A stretch of DNA of 64,000 bases from Mytilus trossulus (taxonomy: Eukaryota > Mollusca > Bivalvia > Mytilida > Mytilidae). The notes under the pieces are model-generated. The model was given only the letters and a program-made list of their open reading frames with translations, was not told the origin of the DNA and did not search any database. Position 1 is the first letter of the stretch. The number at the start of each line of letters is the position of its first letter. The stretch covers positions 73,935,727-73,999,726 of the forward strand of contig NC_086379.1 in assembly GCF_036588685.1 (NCBI RefSeq), given 5' to 3'. Below are positions 44,766 through 56,965 of this stretch, piece after piece. Position numbers and translations under genes: made by a program.

Positions 44766-45804
44766 ACAATGTTTGGCAGTAGTTACAAAAACACGACAAC
44801 GTTCGACACCGAGTTAAAGTATGCAACGTTTGCTGTTACCACTGACACTTATTGTCTGTTCCTTAAGCATAAAAAGGAAATTATGCTACTTTTCATCATA
44901 GCTTCACTTTTTCTGTAGTACCCTAGACCCCCTTATGTATTTTTGAAATTGCATCTATTAAATTCGTTATTCTTTCATTTTTTTTTTTTTATTTCATTTA
45001 TACACGTTATCTTGCCATTTGTTGAATTGCATAGATCATTTACTTTCAATACAAATAATATTACGTACAATATTATTTTTGGTTGTGAAAAAATTCATGT
45101 TGGTCCGATGCTTTTTTCCAAGATGTACTTCTTCGTCTTTTTCATTAAACACACTAAATTGTTAGCGTTGTTTATTTATTGATATAAGCGTTTGTGTGTG
45201 CATAGGTGTAATAAATGGCTACTAAGATAGTTGGATAGCCCAGTTTCTGATACAACAAAAACAATAGTTTGTTTTACTTAACTTTTTATTTTATTTATTG
45301 ATTGATACATCATTAATCAAATTCATTGTTTGCTAAGATTTCCAAGATTCAAAAAATGTAATGAGATAGGGTAGCTGCTCACAGAAATTATATACTTTTG
45401 CAATCTTTACATTTTATAAATCGAATTCAGATTTTTCTTTAGTGGTCAGAAGTATACTAGTCAACAAAAGAAACGATACAAGACTTTTTTCAAATTAAAA
45501 ATAAAGTTTTCCGTTCATTGGACCAATATTGAAGAAAGTTATATTTAATCGTTATGGAAATATAAATCCGTTAATTTTGTTTTATTTTTTTTGCTTTTGT
45601 GACGTTTTTCGCGATTTTTTTTTTTTTTTACAAAATTTACATAAAACGACAATTTTAAAAGCAGAAGTTCCAACTAATGATGCCAACCCCTCATTTAAAG
45701 GTAAAGACAGTGTTTGCCATCAATTTGTTTTTAAAAATCATGCAGTTTCTTCGTTTATTTGTGAAGCAAAGTTCTGACCCACGAGAAATCGTAAAAATGT
45801 ATAT

Positions 45805-45975
45805 GTCGTGTACAAGTTGCGATTTTGTACAGGTTATAACCTGTACAAAAATATTGTACATGTTATAACTTGTATAATGCAAAAATACAAGTTATAACAT
45901 GTACAAAAGTGCCTCATACATGTTATAACCTGTACAAAATATTGCTTAAAAATGGTTTTAACTTGTACAAAATTT
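45805..45975. repeat. Left palindromic arm of the 2.2-kb element
   Basis: At least five TGTACA-GTTATAAC-type words occur in 170 bp, several of them self-complementary (TTGTACAGGTTATAACCTGT). They could be arrayed protein-binding sites. Confidence 0.75.
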
Positions 45976-46324
45976 AAGATAAATCTTATTGAAGTAAAAT
46001 ATACATTAAAATTCACCAATGGATAAAGAACAACAATAAATAGGCCAGACCTTGTTTTTTTTCTGTAGAGGACAATGATCACAAAGTTTAAGAAATATAT
46101 GTTTCATGACTTATGTTGGCAAAATGTGTTTTCACGTAAATGTATGTTTTATGCAGCCTATCATGGCTTAAATAAGTGTGACACTATTTACTAAAAGCTT
46201 GCATTTCCTCAATGACAATTACAACTTCTCTTCAACATGTTTGGCCTTATGTAAATTTACAAACTATAAGATCATTGCACAAGGCGAATTTCATTTTGAT
46301 GTTTTAAATATATATCCTCTACTT

Positions 46325-46432
46325 TGAAAGCATGTATTTGTGGCCTCTGGATGTTGTCTGCTGCATTGGCGGGTTGTTGTCTTTTAGACACATACCCCAT
46401 TTCCATACCCAATTTTATTTGTAGACACATCT
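46325..46432 (-). repeat. R3 fragment inside the 2.2-kb element
   Basis: GTGGCCTCTGGATGTTGTCT, GCATTGGCGGGTTGTTGTCT and CCCATTTCCATACCCAATTT correspond to the end of R3 as seen at 22.3-22.4 kb. Confidence 0.6.
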
Positions 46433-46507
46433 ATCCTGGCCATCCTCTTATGTCTTTTAGTGTCAACTAGAATAAAAGTATTTTACTATTGCTTTCAAAG
46501 TGGACAC

Positions 46508-46760
46508 CAGGGGCGTAGCTAGGTATTCAGCCAACTGTAGGCACCAATCGGCAGGAGGTCTGGGGGCCGCTCAAAGCCCCCAGTAGGTCCGCCCTGGTAG
46601 GGGATCAGGGGGGGGGGTAAAGCTCCCCGACGGAAAACGGTTTTCAGCATTTAAGCTGCATAATATTATGTACAAAAATATTAAATTTACTGGTTACATA
46701 TTCATGATAAAAATTAAAATATACATGATGAAAAGTTCACTAACAGCAGCTACGCCCCTG
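46508..46760. mobile_element. Nested 253-bp element with CAGGGGCGTAGCT termini
   Basis: Starts CAGGGGCGTAGCTAGG and ends AGCTACGCCCCTG. A GACAC is repeated at 46503-46507 and 46761-46765. CAGGGGCGTAGC termini are widespread in animal hAT-like MITEs (from memory), but hAT elements normally duplicate 8 bp, whereas only 5 are seen here. Confidence 0.75.
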
Positions 46761-46989
46761 GACACTCACAATTATAATTCATCAAATAAAAATATGTCCA
46801 TAGATAGTCATAAGAGGATCATAAAAAATATCGAATGACAGGTCTGAGGAATGCTTCGTAATACCGACCCCTGGACATTAACTGTTTCAAAAAAGGACAA
46901 AACACACAAACATGTAGGAATAATAAAAAAGTTATAAAAATAGTATTGAGGCTAATAACATCTATTGCGATAATAGAAACATATCCTTT

Positions 46990-47165
46990 TTTTTCGATTT
47001 TGTACAAGTTAAAACCATTTTTAAGCAATATTTTGTACAGGCTATAACATGTATGAGGTACTTTTGTACATGTTATAACTTGTTTTTTTGCATTATACAA
47101 GTTATAACATGTACGATATTTTTGTACAGGTTTTAAGCTGTACAAAATCGCAACTTGTACACGAC
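46990..47165. repeat. Right palindromic arm of the 2.2-kb element
   Basis: Near-exact reverse complement of 45805-45975, including AACCATTTTTAAGCAATATT and its counterpart. Confidence 0.8.
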
Positions 47166-48059
47166 ATATACATTATCAACTGATTTACCTTAGACAGTAT
47201 CTGTAGAGCGATATTCAAAAAGCGTTAACAATCTTAAAACTAATCCGAAAGGTTTCAAATTTACTGTGTGTTGTTTTCATATCTAAAGCATTGATTTGAG
47301 ACGAAAATTAAAAAAAAAAATGCATTTTTTGAGATTTCAAAAACACTTTTTTCCCCAAAAAATTTGAAAAAACAATATTTCAACCCATTAGTTACAACAT
47401 GAACATAACTTGATTAGCATATTGAATATTTTTAAACAAATTTGAAATTTTATTCAGTACTTAGAAAATTATGTGTCGATTTTTTATTTAACTTTCCGCA
47501 AAACTAATTTGCACCCTATGATCGTTTACACGGAATTTAGATACTTTCCGACAAGTTTTGATTTTCATTATCACATGTGCATACATTGCAAATGAAAGCT
47601 TTTTAAAATAGTGTATCTCATTTTGTTTTATATTTAATACTTTTTGATAAATTTTATTTCAAAGTCGTGTATCGTTTCTTTTGTTGACTAGTATATATTC
47701 ATGTTAACCCTTTGTTGTTTATTTTCCCTATTAGTATTTGTACTTACGGTACATTATTTTTTGTAGAATAAATAGAACTGTCAAAAAGAGTTAACATGAT
47801 GAGGTATAAGATTTGATAATTTAAAAAAAAAAACATGATCATCTTGCCGATTTTATGTCCTTTATATATAAATATGCATCTATTTTACAAGAATGAATTC
47901 GGTAATATTTTAGAAAAAAAAACCACTGAAGTAAATTGCGTTATTTTTCTTATGCTAAAGGTCTACGAGTCATGATGAATGCAAAATTTAAAACAAATCA
48001 GTAATATATGCAATCTTCTGTATCGTTACCTAAAGTAAGTTTTTGAATTGACAGCGCAG

Positions 48060-48455
48060 TTTTATGATAGAAAAAAGGCAACAGTAGTATACCGCTGTTC
48101 AAAACTCATAACTCCATGGACAAATAACAATATCGGGGTAACAAACTAAAACTGAGGGAAACGCATTAAATATAGGAGAACAACGACACAACATAAAAAT
48201 TTAACACATACAGAAACGGACTAAGCATTAGACAAAATCCTATAAGAATAACAAATATAACATCAAAACCCAATACATGAATTTGGGATAGATAAGTACC
48301 GTGAAACGTCTTATAGCAATGTCAATTCACACTCAAAAATAAGAGAAAACAAACGACACAACGGAAACACAACGTTAAAATGTAACACACACAGGAACGA
48401 ACTATAATATAACAATGGCCATATTCCTGACTTGGCACAGGACATTTAAAAAAAA
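48060..48455 (+). repeat. Dispersed repeat R4, long copy
   Basis: AAGGCAACAGTAGTATACCG, GGGGTAACAAACTAAAACTG, AATACATGAATTTGGGATAG, CATATTCCTGACTTGGCACA. Class unknown. Confidence 0.75.
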
Positions 48456-49940
48456 ACTTTTAAAAAAATGTAAACGTGTGTAAATTGACAGATTAAGCTT
48501 TCAAATTCTTCCAATTTTAGGATTAACAGGTTATTACTTTGGTCTTGAAGAACATTATTTATAACTTGTAAATTCATAAAACTATCTTTTTGTAAATACA
48601 AGTATTTATATGTCATGGCTGACTTTTGTCTTTCTTATCATGATTTTTTGGGCTTTTTGCTAATCTAATGGATCAAATCATTTTTAACTCTTTTTTAGTT
48701 TATTATCATATGCTTTTAAACCACTGTCTAAAGTTATATATGTGCTCACGAAAACGTTTAACCCCGCAACCTTTCTTGATATGTCTGTTCTGAGTAAGAA
48801 ATCTGTAATTATATGGTTGTTGATTAATGCTGTTCTGTCATATTTTTATTTTGTTTATTCTGCTTTCAATACTGAGGCCGAATATTTTGCAAATGTTTCA
48901 CAACAAATTCTTTTCTGTATTATAGTTTTCCTTTTTTTTTTAGATTCCCTGTTTGATTGAGATTTCATGATAAATAGAAAGTAGTTTTTCGCTCAAAGTA
49001 GTAATTTCTTGTTATGAAATTATTTCAATTTCCGTGATACATTTGGAAAATTTTCCTGTTTCATATTCTTTTTATGATAAAATCTTATTTTTTTCTCCAA
49101 AGCTTATTTCTGGTTAAGTTTTTTTTTTAATTTCCTTATACAATCCAGTTTATGATGTTTGCTACTCTGTTTAAGAATAAAACTTTTTTTTAAAACTGTT
49201 ATAAATTAACAGTATATAAATAAAGAAATAAAAAAAGCAGGCAGAAATGTAAGGTCTTTGCGCTTGTTAAATATATTAAGCCATTGCAACTTTTTGCGGG
49301 TTAGCGGACATAGCTTGAATATAATTACATTGATAAAACCAGAGGATTTCTAATATCTGGCAACTTTCAAATAAATGTAATAGAATATGCTGGTTCACCA
49401 TAACATATAGTATAAGTAATATAGTTTCTAAATTTTTATTGATTTTTTTTTTGGAAAAAATACGATGTATTTCACCAAACCACATGTATTTCCACCTCTT
49501 TTAGCTTGTTTGATTTTTATGGCACTCAAGTAATTTTGTAAATTAACCGGTTCTACAAAGATAGACTGCATTTATATCAGCCACCAAAATTTAAAAGAAA
49601 ATCAAATACAAATAAACGGGGATTAATTGGAAAGTAACAATAACAGTATTAAAACTGTTGACATGAAAATATGTTTTAGTAAGTTTTATATTGTAATGCA
49701 AATGTTGAAATTGAAATGATTGTTGCATGTAAACTATGAAAAACATTCAAAGCTTATTCACAATTCATTAAGGAGTACCACAAACTCTCTATATGTAAAT
49801 GAGATATCAAACTTAAACGTTTAAACACAGCAAGAAATGCAGTCTACAGACAATGAATAAGGGTGCAAAGTCAAATAATCTCCATGGAACTGAGATGTGC
49901 TAATCCAATTCCAATGCATATCAACTACCAAGAAAATGTT
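48455..49940. other. AT-rich DNA, no gene recognised
   Basis: Contains an R3-like word (CGTTTAACCCCGCAACCTTT) near 48755 and otherwise featureless AT-rich sequence. Confidence 0.3.
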
Positions 49941-49946
49941 AACTCG

Positions 49947-50085
49947 TACAGGTCATCATATGACGGCGTGCATTAAGCTGAGTCCACAAACAAAAACATC
50001 ATTTACGACGTCGGCATTTCTCCCAAGAAAACGTAAGCGTAACAAAAACCCTGGACAATATGCGAAGAGCAGTGTAATGGAAATA
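49947..50085 (+). CDS. Weak exon candidate with basic nuclear-localisation-like stretch
   Basis: An open segment bounded by a possible acceptor (ACTCGTACAG) and a consensus donor (GGAAATA|GTAAGTG). It encodes SAFLPRKRKRNKNPGQYAK then SSVMEI. The PRKRKR cluster resembles a nuclear localisation signal. The composition is less AT-driven than in neighbouring frames. No flanking exon with matching phase was identified, and the candidate near 51.69 kb has the wrong phase, so this stays tentative. Confidence 0.25.
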
Positions 50086-50339
50086 GTAAGTGACTCTGCC
50101 GTGGACGAAAATTAAGAAGATTCAGAGTTAAAACGTCCTTCCTTTAAACTGTAACATCATAGCTGGACATTTGTAAAAATCAGGTATTCAGCCTGGACAA
50201 TCGAATCATTCATCATTTGCAGATTTTTTTAAAACCCTTATAATGCACATTTTGAATACCAAGTCATTTCGAAATAGCAAAATAGCAAGTACATATTTTT
50301 TTACTTCCATTTTTTAATATTAATCGTTCCAAATTACTA

Positions 50340-50740
50340 CTTCTTATGCCGGAGTTTGAGACAGGTTTAGGACACGTTGTATACGCTTCAAGGTCGTTCG
50401 ACTTTACCTTAAGCGTATGCGAGTCTGTTTGTTACAAACACCCCATAATAGAACGTCCAAGATACGACCAGAACGCGTCTCAAATACTTTCAAGAAACTT
50501 TTTTCCTTCGTAGCGTGCATTACATCTACGTTTGACAAACACCAACAAACGTAATGCCCGATACACGCTTAGGTACACTTCTCGTACGCCAAATACACGC
50601 TTAGAGATCGTTGTGCACACGTTACAGGTATGATTGACAGGTTGAATGCATCAAATATTACTAGCGTGTTGGCAGCGTACATGATTTTATAACACGCCCG
50701 GCGTACATCGGAGTTTTTTTTAAATTTTTTGGTGAAGTTC
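50340..50740. other. GC-richer, CpG-containing block of unknown nature
   Basis: The block contrasts with its AT-rich flanks. It contains many ACGCTTA/TAAGCGT words (for example CTTAAGCGTATGCGAG, TACACGCTTAGG, TACACGCTTAGAG, GCCAAATACACGCTTAGA). No coding frame. It may be a decayed repeat element or a regulatory island. Confidence 0.35.
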
Positions 50741-51321
50741 ATATGACGTCATAGTCCGAATCCGAAAATTTCTATTGTACGATCTATGTACAAAAAAATA
50801 AAAGACAATGAAAAATGATATATAGCCAAAAAAAAACGTGTAATTTCAATTTAAAATTATATGGAACAGAACATACAGAATGTAATGGGTTTAACATGTT
50901 TGTCTCGGCCAAACTCTTTCCTTAACGTATATAAGTCTTATATGCGCTCTGGTTGTTTAAAACTTGAACGAATGCAATCGTTTTTTAATTTATTATTTTA
51001 TGTGTGTATTTTGTACGGGCTATGGGTAATATTCTACTGTTGGGTTAATTTCTTAGACTAATTAAATCCTTCTCTGGTAAAAAGTAAAAACACAATAATA
51101 CTGAACTCCGAGGAAAATTCAAAAAGGAAAATCCTAAATCAAAAGGCAAAACCAAAAGTCCAAACACATCAAACGAATGGATAACAACTGTCATATTCCT
51201 GACTTGTTACACGAGAGATAATCCAATTTGAATCACGTATCATCATTCATTAAATGATTAATACGTTACTTACATGTGTTAGGTATCACTTATGTTGTCT
51301 CGCTTCTCTAAATGGAGATAT

Positions 51322-51670
51322 ATAAAGGCAACAGTAGTATACCGCTGTTCAAAACTCATAAATCCATGAACAAAAAACAAAATCGGGGTAACAAACTAAA
51401 ACCGAGGAAAACGCATTAAATATAACAGAAGAACAACGACATAACACTAAAATGTAACACACATAGACAAAATCCCACGAGAATAACAAATATAACATAT
51501 TTATAACATCAAAACCAAATACATGAATTTGGGATAGACAAGTATCGTGACACGTCTTATCGCAATGTGAATTTTCACTAAAAAAATAAGAGAAAACACA
51601 CGACACAACGTTATAATGTAATAAACACAGAAACGATGACCATATTCCTGACTTGGTACAGGGGCATTTT
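51322..51670 (+). repeat. Dispersed repeat R4, second copy
   Basis: AAAGGCAACAGTAGTATACC through CATATTCCTGACTTGGTACA. The overlapping minus-strand frames (51349-51606 and 51501-51725) are by-products. Confidence 0.75.
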
Positions 51671-51688
51671 GTATTTTGATATATTCAG

Positions 51689-51837
51689 TGTATCCAAAGC
51701 GTTTGTCTGCATGGAAGCGAAGCACTGACTACTGTGTCGTTGAAAGCCACGGAAACAACCATTCCAACAGCAGTGGTATCGACTATGACCCAGATGAGGA
51801 ACAACAAAATTCATCTCTAAAGTCAACTATTTCTAAC
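51689..51837 (+). CDS. Weak exon candidate
   Basis: After TTTTGATATATTCAG an open frame encodes YPKRLSAWKRSTDYCVVESH then an Asn/Ser- and Asp/Glu-rich stretch (SSGIDYDPDEEQQNSSLK). The base composition is clearly higher in GC than its surroundings and amino-acid use is balanced, which suggests former or present coding function. The 3' boundary is not defined, because the frame runs on to a stop at 51904. No family recognised. Confidence 0.25.
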
Positions 51838-52979
51838 GGGGTTGGAATCTTATTTGAATACCCCACCCAATTGATTGTACCGGTTATAATGTGTTACATA
51901 CTATGAAGATGTGCATATCGACATGAATTTGTATTTCCATTTTTTTCTAGGAGTTATGACCCTCTGCTTTGAACTTTGATCGAGACTTTTAAGTTTGAGT
52001 TTTTCGTTTCGGACTCAGAATGTTTGCCATAATAAACTAAACAGCCCCTTTGAAACCACACTATCATGAGATCGAGACTTTTAAGTGAGTGTTGTTCAGC
52101 AGATTCTGATTATGTAAGTACATATTGTAATGAAATCCTAGTCGGATAAAGAGAACCTGATTTTCCGATTAGAAATTGTTTTGACAGTGCACAACCAGAT
52201 ATTGTAAATAGATCTAGTGTAGACAAGGAACTTTTAGCAAAAACGATAGGTTTTTTTGTAAGTATAACTTTTAAGATAATTGTCATGCTGTATTTCATAT
52301 ATAGTCATGTGTTATATTGTTTGCACATACAAATTGTGAAAGAAACAACAGACATGTTACTATAAACGGTGAAGTTTATCAATTTATCAGATATGAAATT
52401 CTCATGGTCCACTTCTTCATAGAAGTGCCATACTTTCTACATTCATACTTAAAAGTTCTGTAAACAGATGTTTAATTATTTTTGTTTTAAAAAAATTACA
52501 TAATTCAGACTTTTAGGAGTCTCTTGTTCTGTATGTTTAGCTTGATAATTAAAAAAAAAGGATGTTTACAGTATAAAACATATCAATCCTTAATGATATG
52601 TCTCACTAGTTCTTGTTCACATTTTATCACAGCAAATATATCAGTATGTAATAGTGTCCAATTATCAACATGTCTCTAACAGAGTTTTTGAATGAAGAAT
52701 GACTGAAGGATCATACATTTGCTCCCAGATGACTGGTACGGCCACGAAGCTGGCTTAACATTTGGTTTATTTGACTAAATATTTCTTAATATATGTTGCA
52801 ATCTGTTAATATCGACAATGCAATTTCCCATAGAAACTCTATTCACGACTAAAACTGTAACACTTTTACTAAGAAGTTGTGAAGCAAATTATATTCTAGG
52901 ATTGAAAGTACATATGCACTTCTTTTTTTTTTCAAAGGTCAAAATATAGTTCTGTGCGGTATATTTTCAACGTGTATAT

Positions 52980-53158
52980 GCCCGGAAGACAAAAACAATC
53001 AAAACCAATGAGTAAACAAAGACTCACAAAACCAAAGGACATTTACATCAACAGTTATAATTAATTAATTAATAAACAACACGAACTCCATAAAACAACC
53101 GGGAGTGAAATCAGGTGCTCCGGAAAGGGAAGCATGTCCTGCACCGTATACGGCACCG
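52980..53158 (-). repeat. Dispersed repeat R9, antisense copy
   Basis: AACACGAACTCCATAAAACA, CAGGTGCTCCGGAAAGGGAA and a GCATGTCCTGCACC end are the complement of the family at 38.7-39.3 kb. Confidence 0.65.
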
Positions 53159-53200
53159 TCGTGTTACTTCTTTGTTCTGTTCGGTAATGATGGAAGGTTA

Positions 53201-55565
53201 TTATGACTGAAAAAGAATATCAGATATGACTTCTGACACACTTTTGACATAATGGCCTATCAGCTCATGATAGCGACCATAAGATTTCTTCAGTGATGAC
53301 CTTAATTTGATTGATTCATAGCCCTGCCTAAGCAACTTTTGAGAAAGCAGTATTCCTCGTTCAACAACGTCAACGTACTTTGAGCTAGCTCTAGAGTAAC
53401 GTTTCAATTGTGACACATATACTCCATATGCCGGTGCCGCTGAAATTTTGATACACAGAAATGGAAAGTTGACTTTAGAAAAATTAAGAACATCGCATTT
53501 GTTATAAATTTTGGAATTCACCTATCATCAGTAGTCATTTCGAGAAAAAGGTATAAATATGAAGCAGATTTATCTGTGTCGGTAGTATCTTTAATTTCAA
53601 GTTCACTTGGATATATTAAATGTAAGTGATCATTGAATATATTATTATTAAGAGGCATTATATCATCAATATACCGAAAGGTACAAGTAAAAGACTGGGC
53701 TAATTTCTTTTCTCCTTTCTGTACGAGCCCTTGGATAAATTCTGCTTCATAGGAATATAAAACAAATCTGCAAGTAGAGGAGCGCATTTGATAACCATTG
53801 GGAGTCCAATAGTCTGTTGGAAGACCAAACCTTCAAATTCCACAAGTATGTTGTTTATTAAAAAGTTCAGCATGGCAGTGATATGCTCGTCCGTATATTT
53901 TTTTAATCTTGACTCACAGGGTAGGCTCAATTCCAGCCCAAAACTAGATATTTAAAACGTATAGTGCCCTTTTTGTTAAAGAAACATAAGATGACGAGTT
54001 CTTTCAGTCGAGCTTTAAGTTTAGTATGTGGAATAGTGGATAAAGAGTTGAAAAATCTAAGGTTTTAATGTTGGTACAATGTTTTAATGATTGAAATTGT
54101 AAATTCACCAATAATATTTCTGAAGTCCTTCTTTGACTGCAGTCAGAACTTTAGAAAGGGGTTTAGTAGAACATTTGGAAGAACCTGCAATATACCTTTC
54201 CTTATAAGGATTATTGTGAAGCTTAGGAATCCAATATCAGGATGGAAGATCATGGTCTTCATTTTTTGTATTATCCCCAAAGGAGATGAGAACCGATTTG
54301 TGGTTTATCAGGATATCCTACCTTGTTAGCGGACTTAGTCTATATGTAGGATTTCCAAGTGTGTTATTTATCCCCAGTTCCTTAATCAGGCAGTAAACGT
54401 AGTGTTTCTTGCAAACAAAAACAATATTGTGTAATGCTATGTCAGCTGGAACGACAAGATATGTGTCATGGAGGCAAGACAACTCCTTTATCACATGAGG
54501 GTCTCTAAAGATGGAAGGAGCTTTGGTGTTCATTGACCCTTTAAGTTTACTTACTGTTATCTGAATCAATGACTTCACTGATTTTATACACTCCGAAAGA
54601 GTTTCAACCTCAACCTTTTCTCTTTTTGCCCAGTCTTTTGCATAACCCTCAACATAATCCCTTAGTACTTTGAAGTTATGCTTCCAATTAATTGGCTGTG
54701 GCTCTCTGTATTTCGGACCCTTGTACAAAAGTTGTCTCAACTATTTTAGATATTGACTATGTTTAGGTCTCCAGAAATTACATGGCCAGCAGGATTATAC
54801 TCGAAATGGGAATGTGAACAGGCACAATCAGGTGGTTTAGCTTTGAGGTCATCAATATTTAGATTTTGCAACACTTTTTTGTGATTAATTTATTTAGATG
54901 CAACAGAGTTTGTGTAGAAATATGATACTATAGGAGAAGATTGATCCTTAAAGTAAGAAGTAATGTTGCTTTTTACTCTTTTATGGTGAAGAATATTTCT
55001 TATATTTGTGAACTTCAAATGGAAGAATGAACGTTTTTGCAGTTCCTCCGAATGTCCAAAAACGCTCTGAATTATCTATGGTTAGCAATATCCATCACCA
55101 TGACAACTATTTTATACTTCGTAGATCGACTATCTGTAGTGTGGCATTCTTCACATGCTTTCAATATAGAGTTCAGTCTGAAAATCGGAGGTGAGTACAG
55201 TTTAGAGCGAATGTGATGAATTCCAAAAGGTTTATTGATATGTTCGACAAGGCAATCAATAGAAACATTATGCATATAAGGTGGATTATAGCGACGATGT
55301 CCATGGCTCCTTGGCCAACCAGGGACCTATTGAATAAATCCATCGCATTCACTGAACTACAGATAGGGCTACCCAAGTTACCTACCGTATCTATTTTATC
55401 GTTATATCCATAAGGTGTTGTAGTACGTAATTCTCTGATACAGCATTCTTCTCTTTGTCTGCGAAACGGTGTACTTAATGTTCGATAATTGGTGTGGTGA
55501 TAATTTTTTTTCTAAAATGCGAACTTTAATGGAATTTCCTGAATGGTCAATTTGGTTGAAATGTT
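53201..55565 (-). pseudogene. Decayed Penelope-like retroelement, GIY-YIG upstream of reverse transcriptase
   Basis: Read on the minus strand, pieces in several frames follow the order of one protein. First come remnants of a GIY-YIG domain (HFNQIDHSGNS at about 55563 and RRQREE..IREL..TTPYG.ND at 55400-55470), then NPPYMHNVSIDCLVEHI (55.27 kb). Next are a CACS..F.Y.PAGHVISGDL block (about 54.85 kb) and WAKREKVEVETLSE with the helical region to 54.33 kb. The reverse transcriptase has YWIPKLH and RYIAGSSKCSTKPLSK (54.24-54.14 kb), GLPM..KCAPLLADLF (about 53.8 kb) and the catalytic FRYIDDIM (about 53.67 kb). The end is VNFPFLC...APAYGVYVSQL (53.48-53.4 kb). At least four frameshifts or stops break it, and the GLPMGTN-type motif is altered. 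An N-terminal rather than C-terminal GIY-YIG is the arrangement described for the permuted Penelope clade common in invertebrates. Confidence 0.8.
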
Positions 55566-56240
55566 AGAAACTATTTGTTGGTTATGAATATCGTTCACAC
55601 CCGAACTATTCAGAGTTTAAACTAACACTAAATGTATTAGCTACCCCTACATGGGCTGTTGGATTACCACATATATTTTAATATAAACAATATGCATATG
55701 TAAATTTACTAGTACGTGCCCAAGTTATGTCTCTATGAGATGAACCAAAGAGTTATTTCATAACTGGGAACCAGTACGTAAACAAAATAAATTATATATG
55801 AATATTCTATTTCTCCCCCAAAAAGGAGTGGATTTAGCTTTATCTAGAAAATGGAACCTTGAATTAAAAGAAGATTTTTAAAGTACTGTTCCATAGTTAT
55901 TGGGAAAGAAAATATCCAATTCTGAATTTATGCTAATTATTCATGCAATCATGGTTAAGACCATTTAATGGAATGGAGCATATATGAGAATTTTATCAGG
56001 GTTATAGTCATTCGATGCCAAATATATCACAACAGGTGTAGCGAAAGTTAAATATTGGCTTAAATCCAATACCCTTGGTAAGATTGAGATATATTTACTC
56101 TAAAGTGAATAATGCTGATTCCAATATGACATTTTTTTGGAATTTTTTTATACATTAAAGGGAGGTAAGGTTTTGTATATTTTTGACTGTTTCATTCACT
56201 AGAAAGACATCATTTTTATATTTTATAAAGATAATTTATG
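55566..56240. other. AT-rich DNA, no gene recognised
   Basis: Contains the probable upstream limit of the retroelement remnant. No further GIY-YIG residues could be traced here. Confidence 0.3.
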
Positions 56241-56400
56241 CAGATAAGGCCACACCAATTTGATTCCTTGTTCGACGGACCCGCCCGCACCTATTTTTTT
56301 TCAAAACAGAATTTTTTTATTTTTATTATATTCCCGCTTCCCGCATCCGGAAATGAAATCATGTCCATTTCCCGCACCGTTTTTTTGTAAATATTATAAA
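56240..56400 (+). repeat. Dispersed repeat R10
   Basis: TAAGGCCACACCAATTTGAT, CTTGTTCGACGGACCCGCCC, CCCGCTTCCCGCATCC. The opposite-strand relative at 60.95-61.13 kb shares TAAGGCCACATCAATTTAAT and TTCTTGTTCTACGG. Confidence 0.55.
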
Positions 56401-56839
56401 AAGATCGCAACATTTGTTTATAAAATCACAGTCTAGCCTTTATTTAACGATTTTAAACCTATCAGTACCCCCACAACACTGTAAATATCTGCGAGAATAT
56501 TTGTTTCAGCATGAAACCAATTTATTTCACCTGGGAGTGCTCCGATATAAATATATAACCGGAAATACCAGTACAGAACAAAACGTTAGTTTCTTTCCCC
56601 CTAACTTGTATTCCCTATAAAAAATGTTCGTTGTTAAAATACCTATAAAAAATGTTCGTTGTTAAAATAAAGTACAAAGAACTTCTGAAAGATTTGCCTT
56701 CAACTGCAATTATAATGTATGGTGACGATCATACCCGCTGCAGGTTTGTGCACCTGTCCAGGTTTATTCAAGGACCTGTCGTTCAGCCGTTATCGTTTGT
56801 TGATGTGGTTCATTGGTATTTTACCGTTTGGTAATATAA

Positions 56840-56965
56840 ATTAGATCGTTGGTTTTCCTGTTCGAATTGTGTACAAAACTAAGTTGTGGTCCCTTAAAGG
56901 TTGCTGGTTGGTCGGGATAAAAGCTCTGTGTAAATGGCCGTACTTTGACATATGTTTGTTATTAT
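56840..56965 (-). repeat. R3/R1 composite fragment at the LTR insertion point
   Basis: TAGATCGTTGGTTTTCCTGT and AATGGCCGTACTTTGACATA match the composite at 8.84-8.97 kb. The LTR element is inserted directly after it. Confidence 0.55.

Larger units (their letters stand above)
45453..47695. mobile_element. 2.2-kb element with long inverted repeats (Tc1/mariner-like termini)
   Basis: The left end TACTAGTCAACAAAAGAAAC and the right end GTTTCTTTTGTTGACTAGTA are inverted and bounded by TA. Further in, 45805-45975 and 46990-47165 are inverted copies of each other, each packed with palindromic words of the type GTACATGTTATAAC-TTGTAC. The centre holds an antisense R3 piece and a nested CAGGGGCGTAGC element. 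No transposase was found. TA ends suggest Tc1/mariner relatives, but the long palindrome-filled arms are unusual. Confidence 0.75.
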
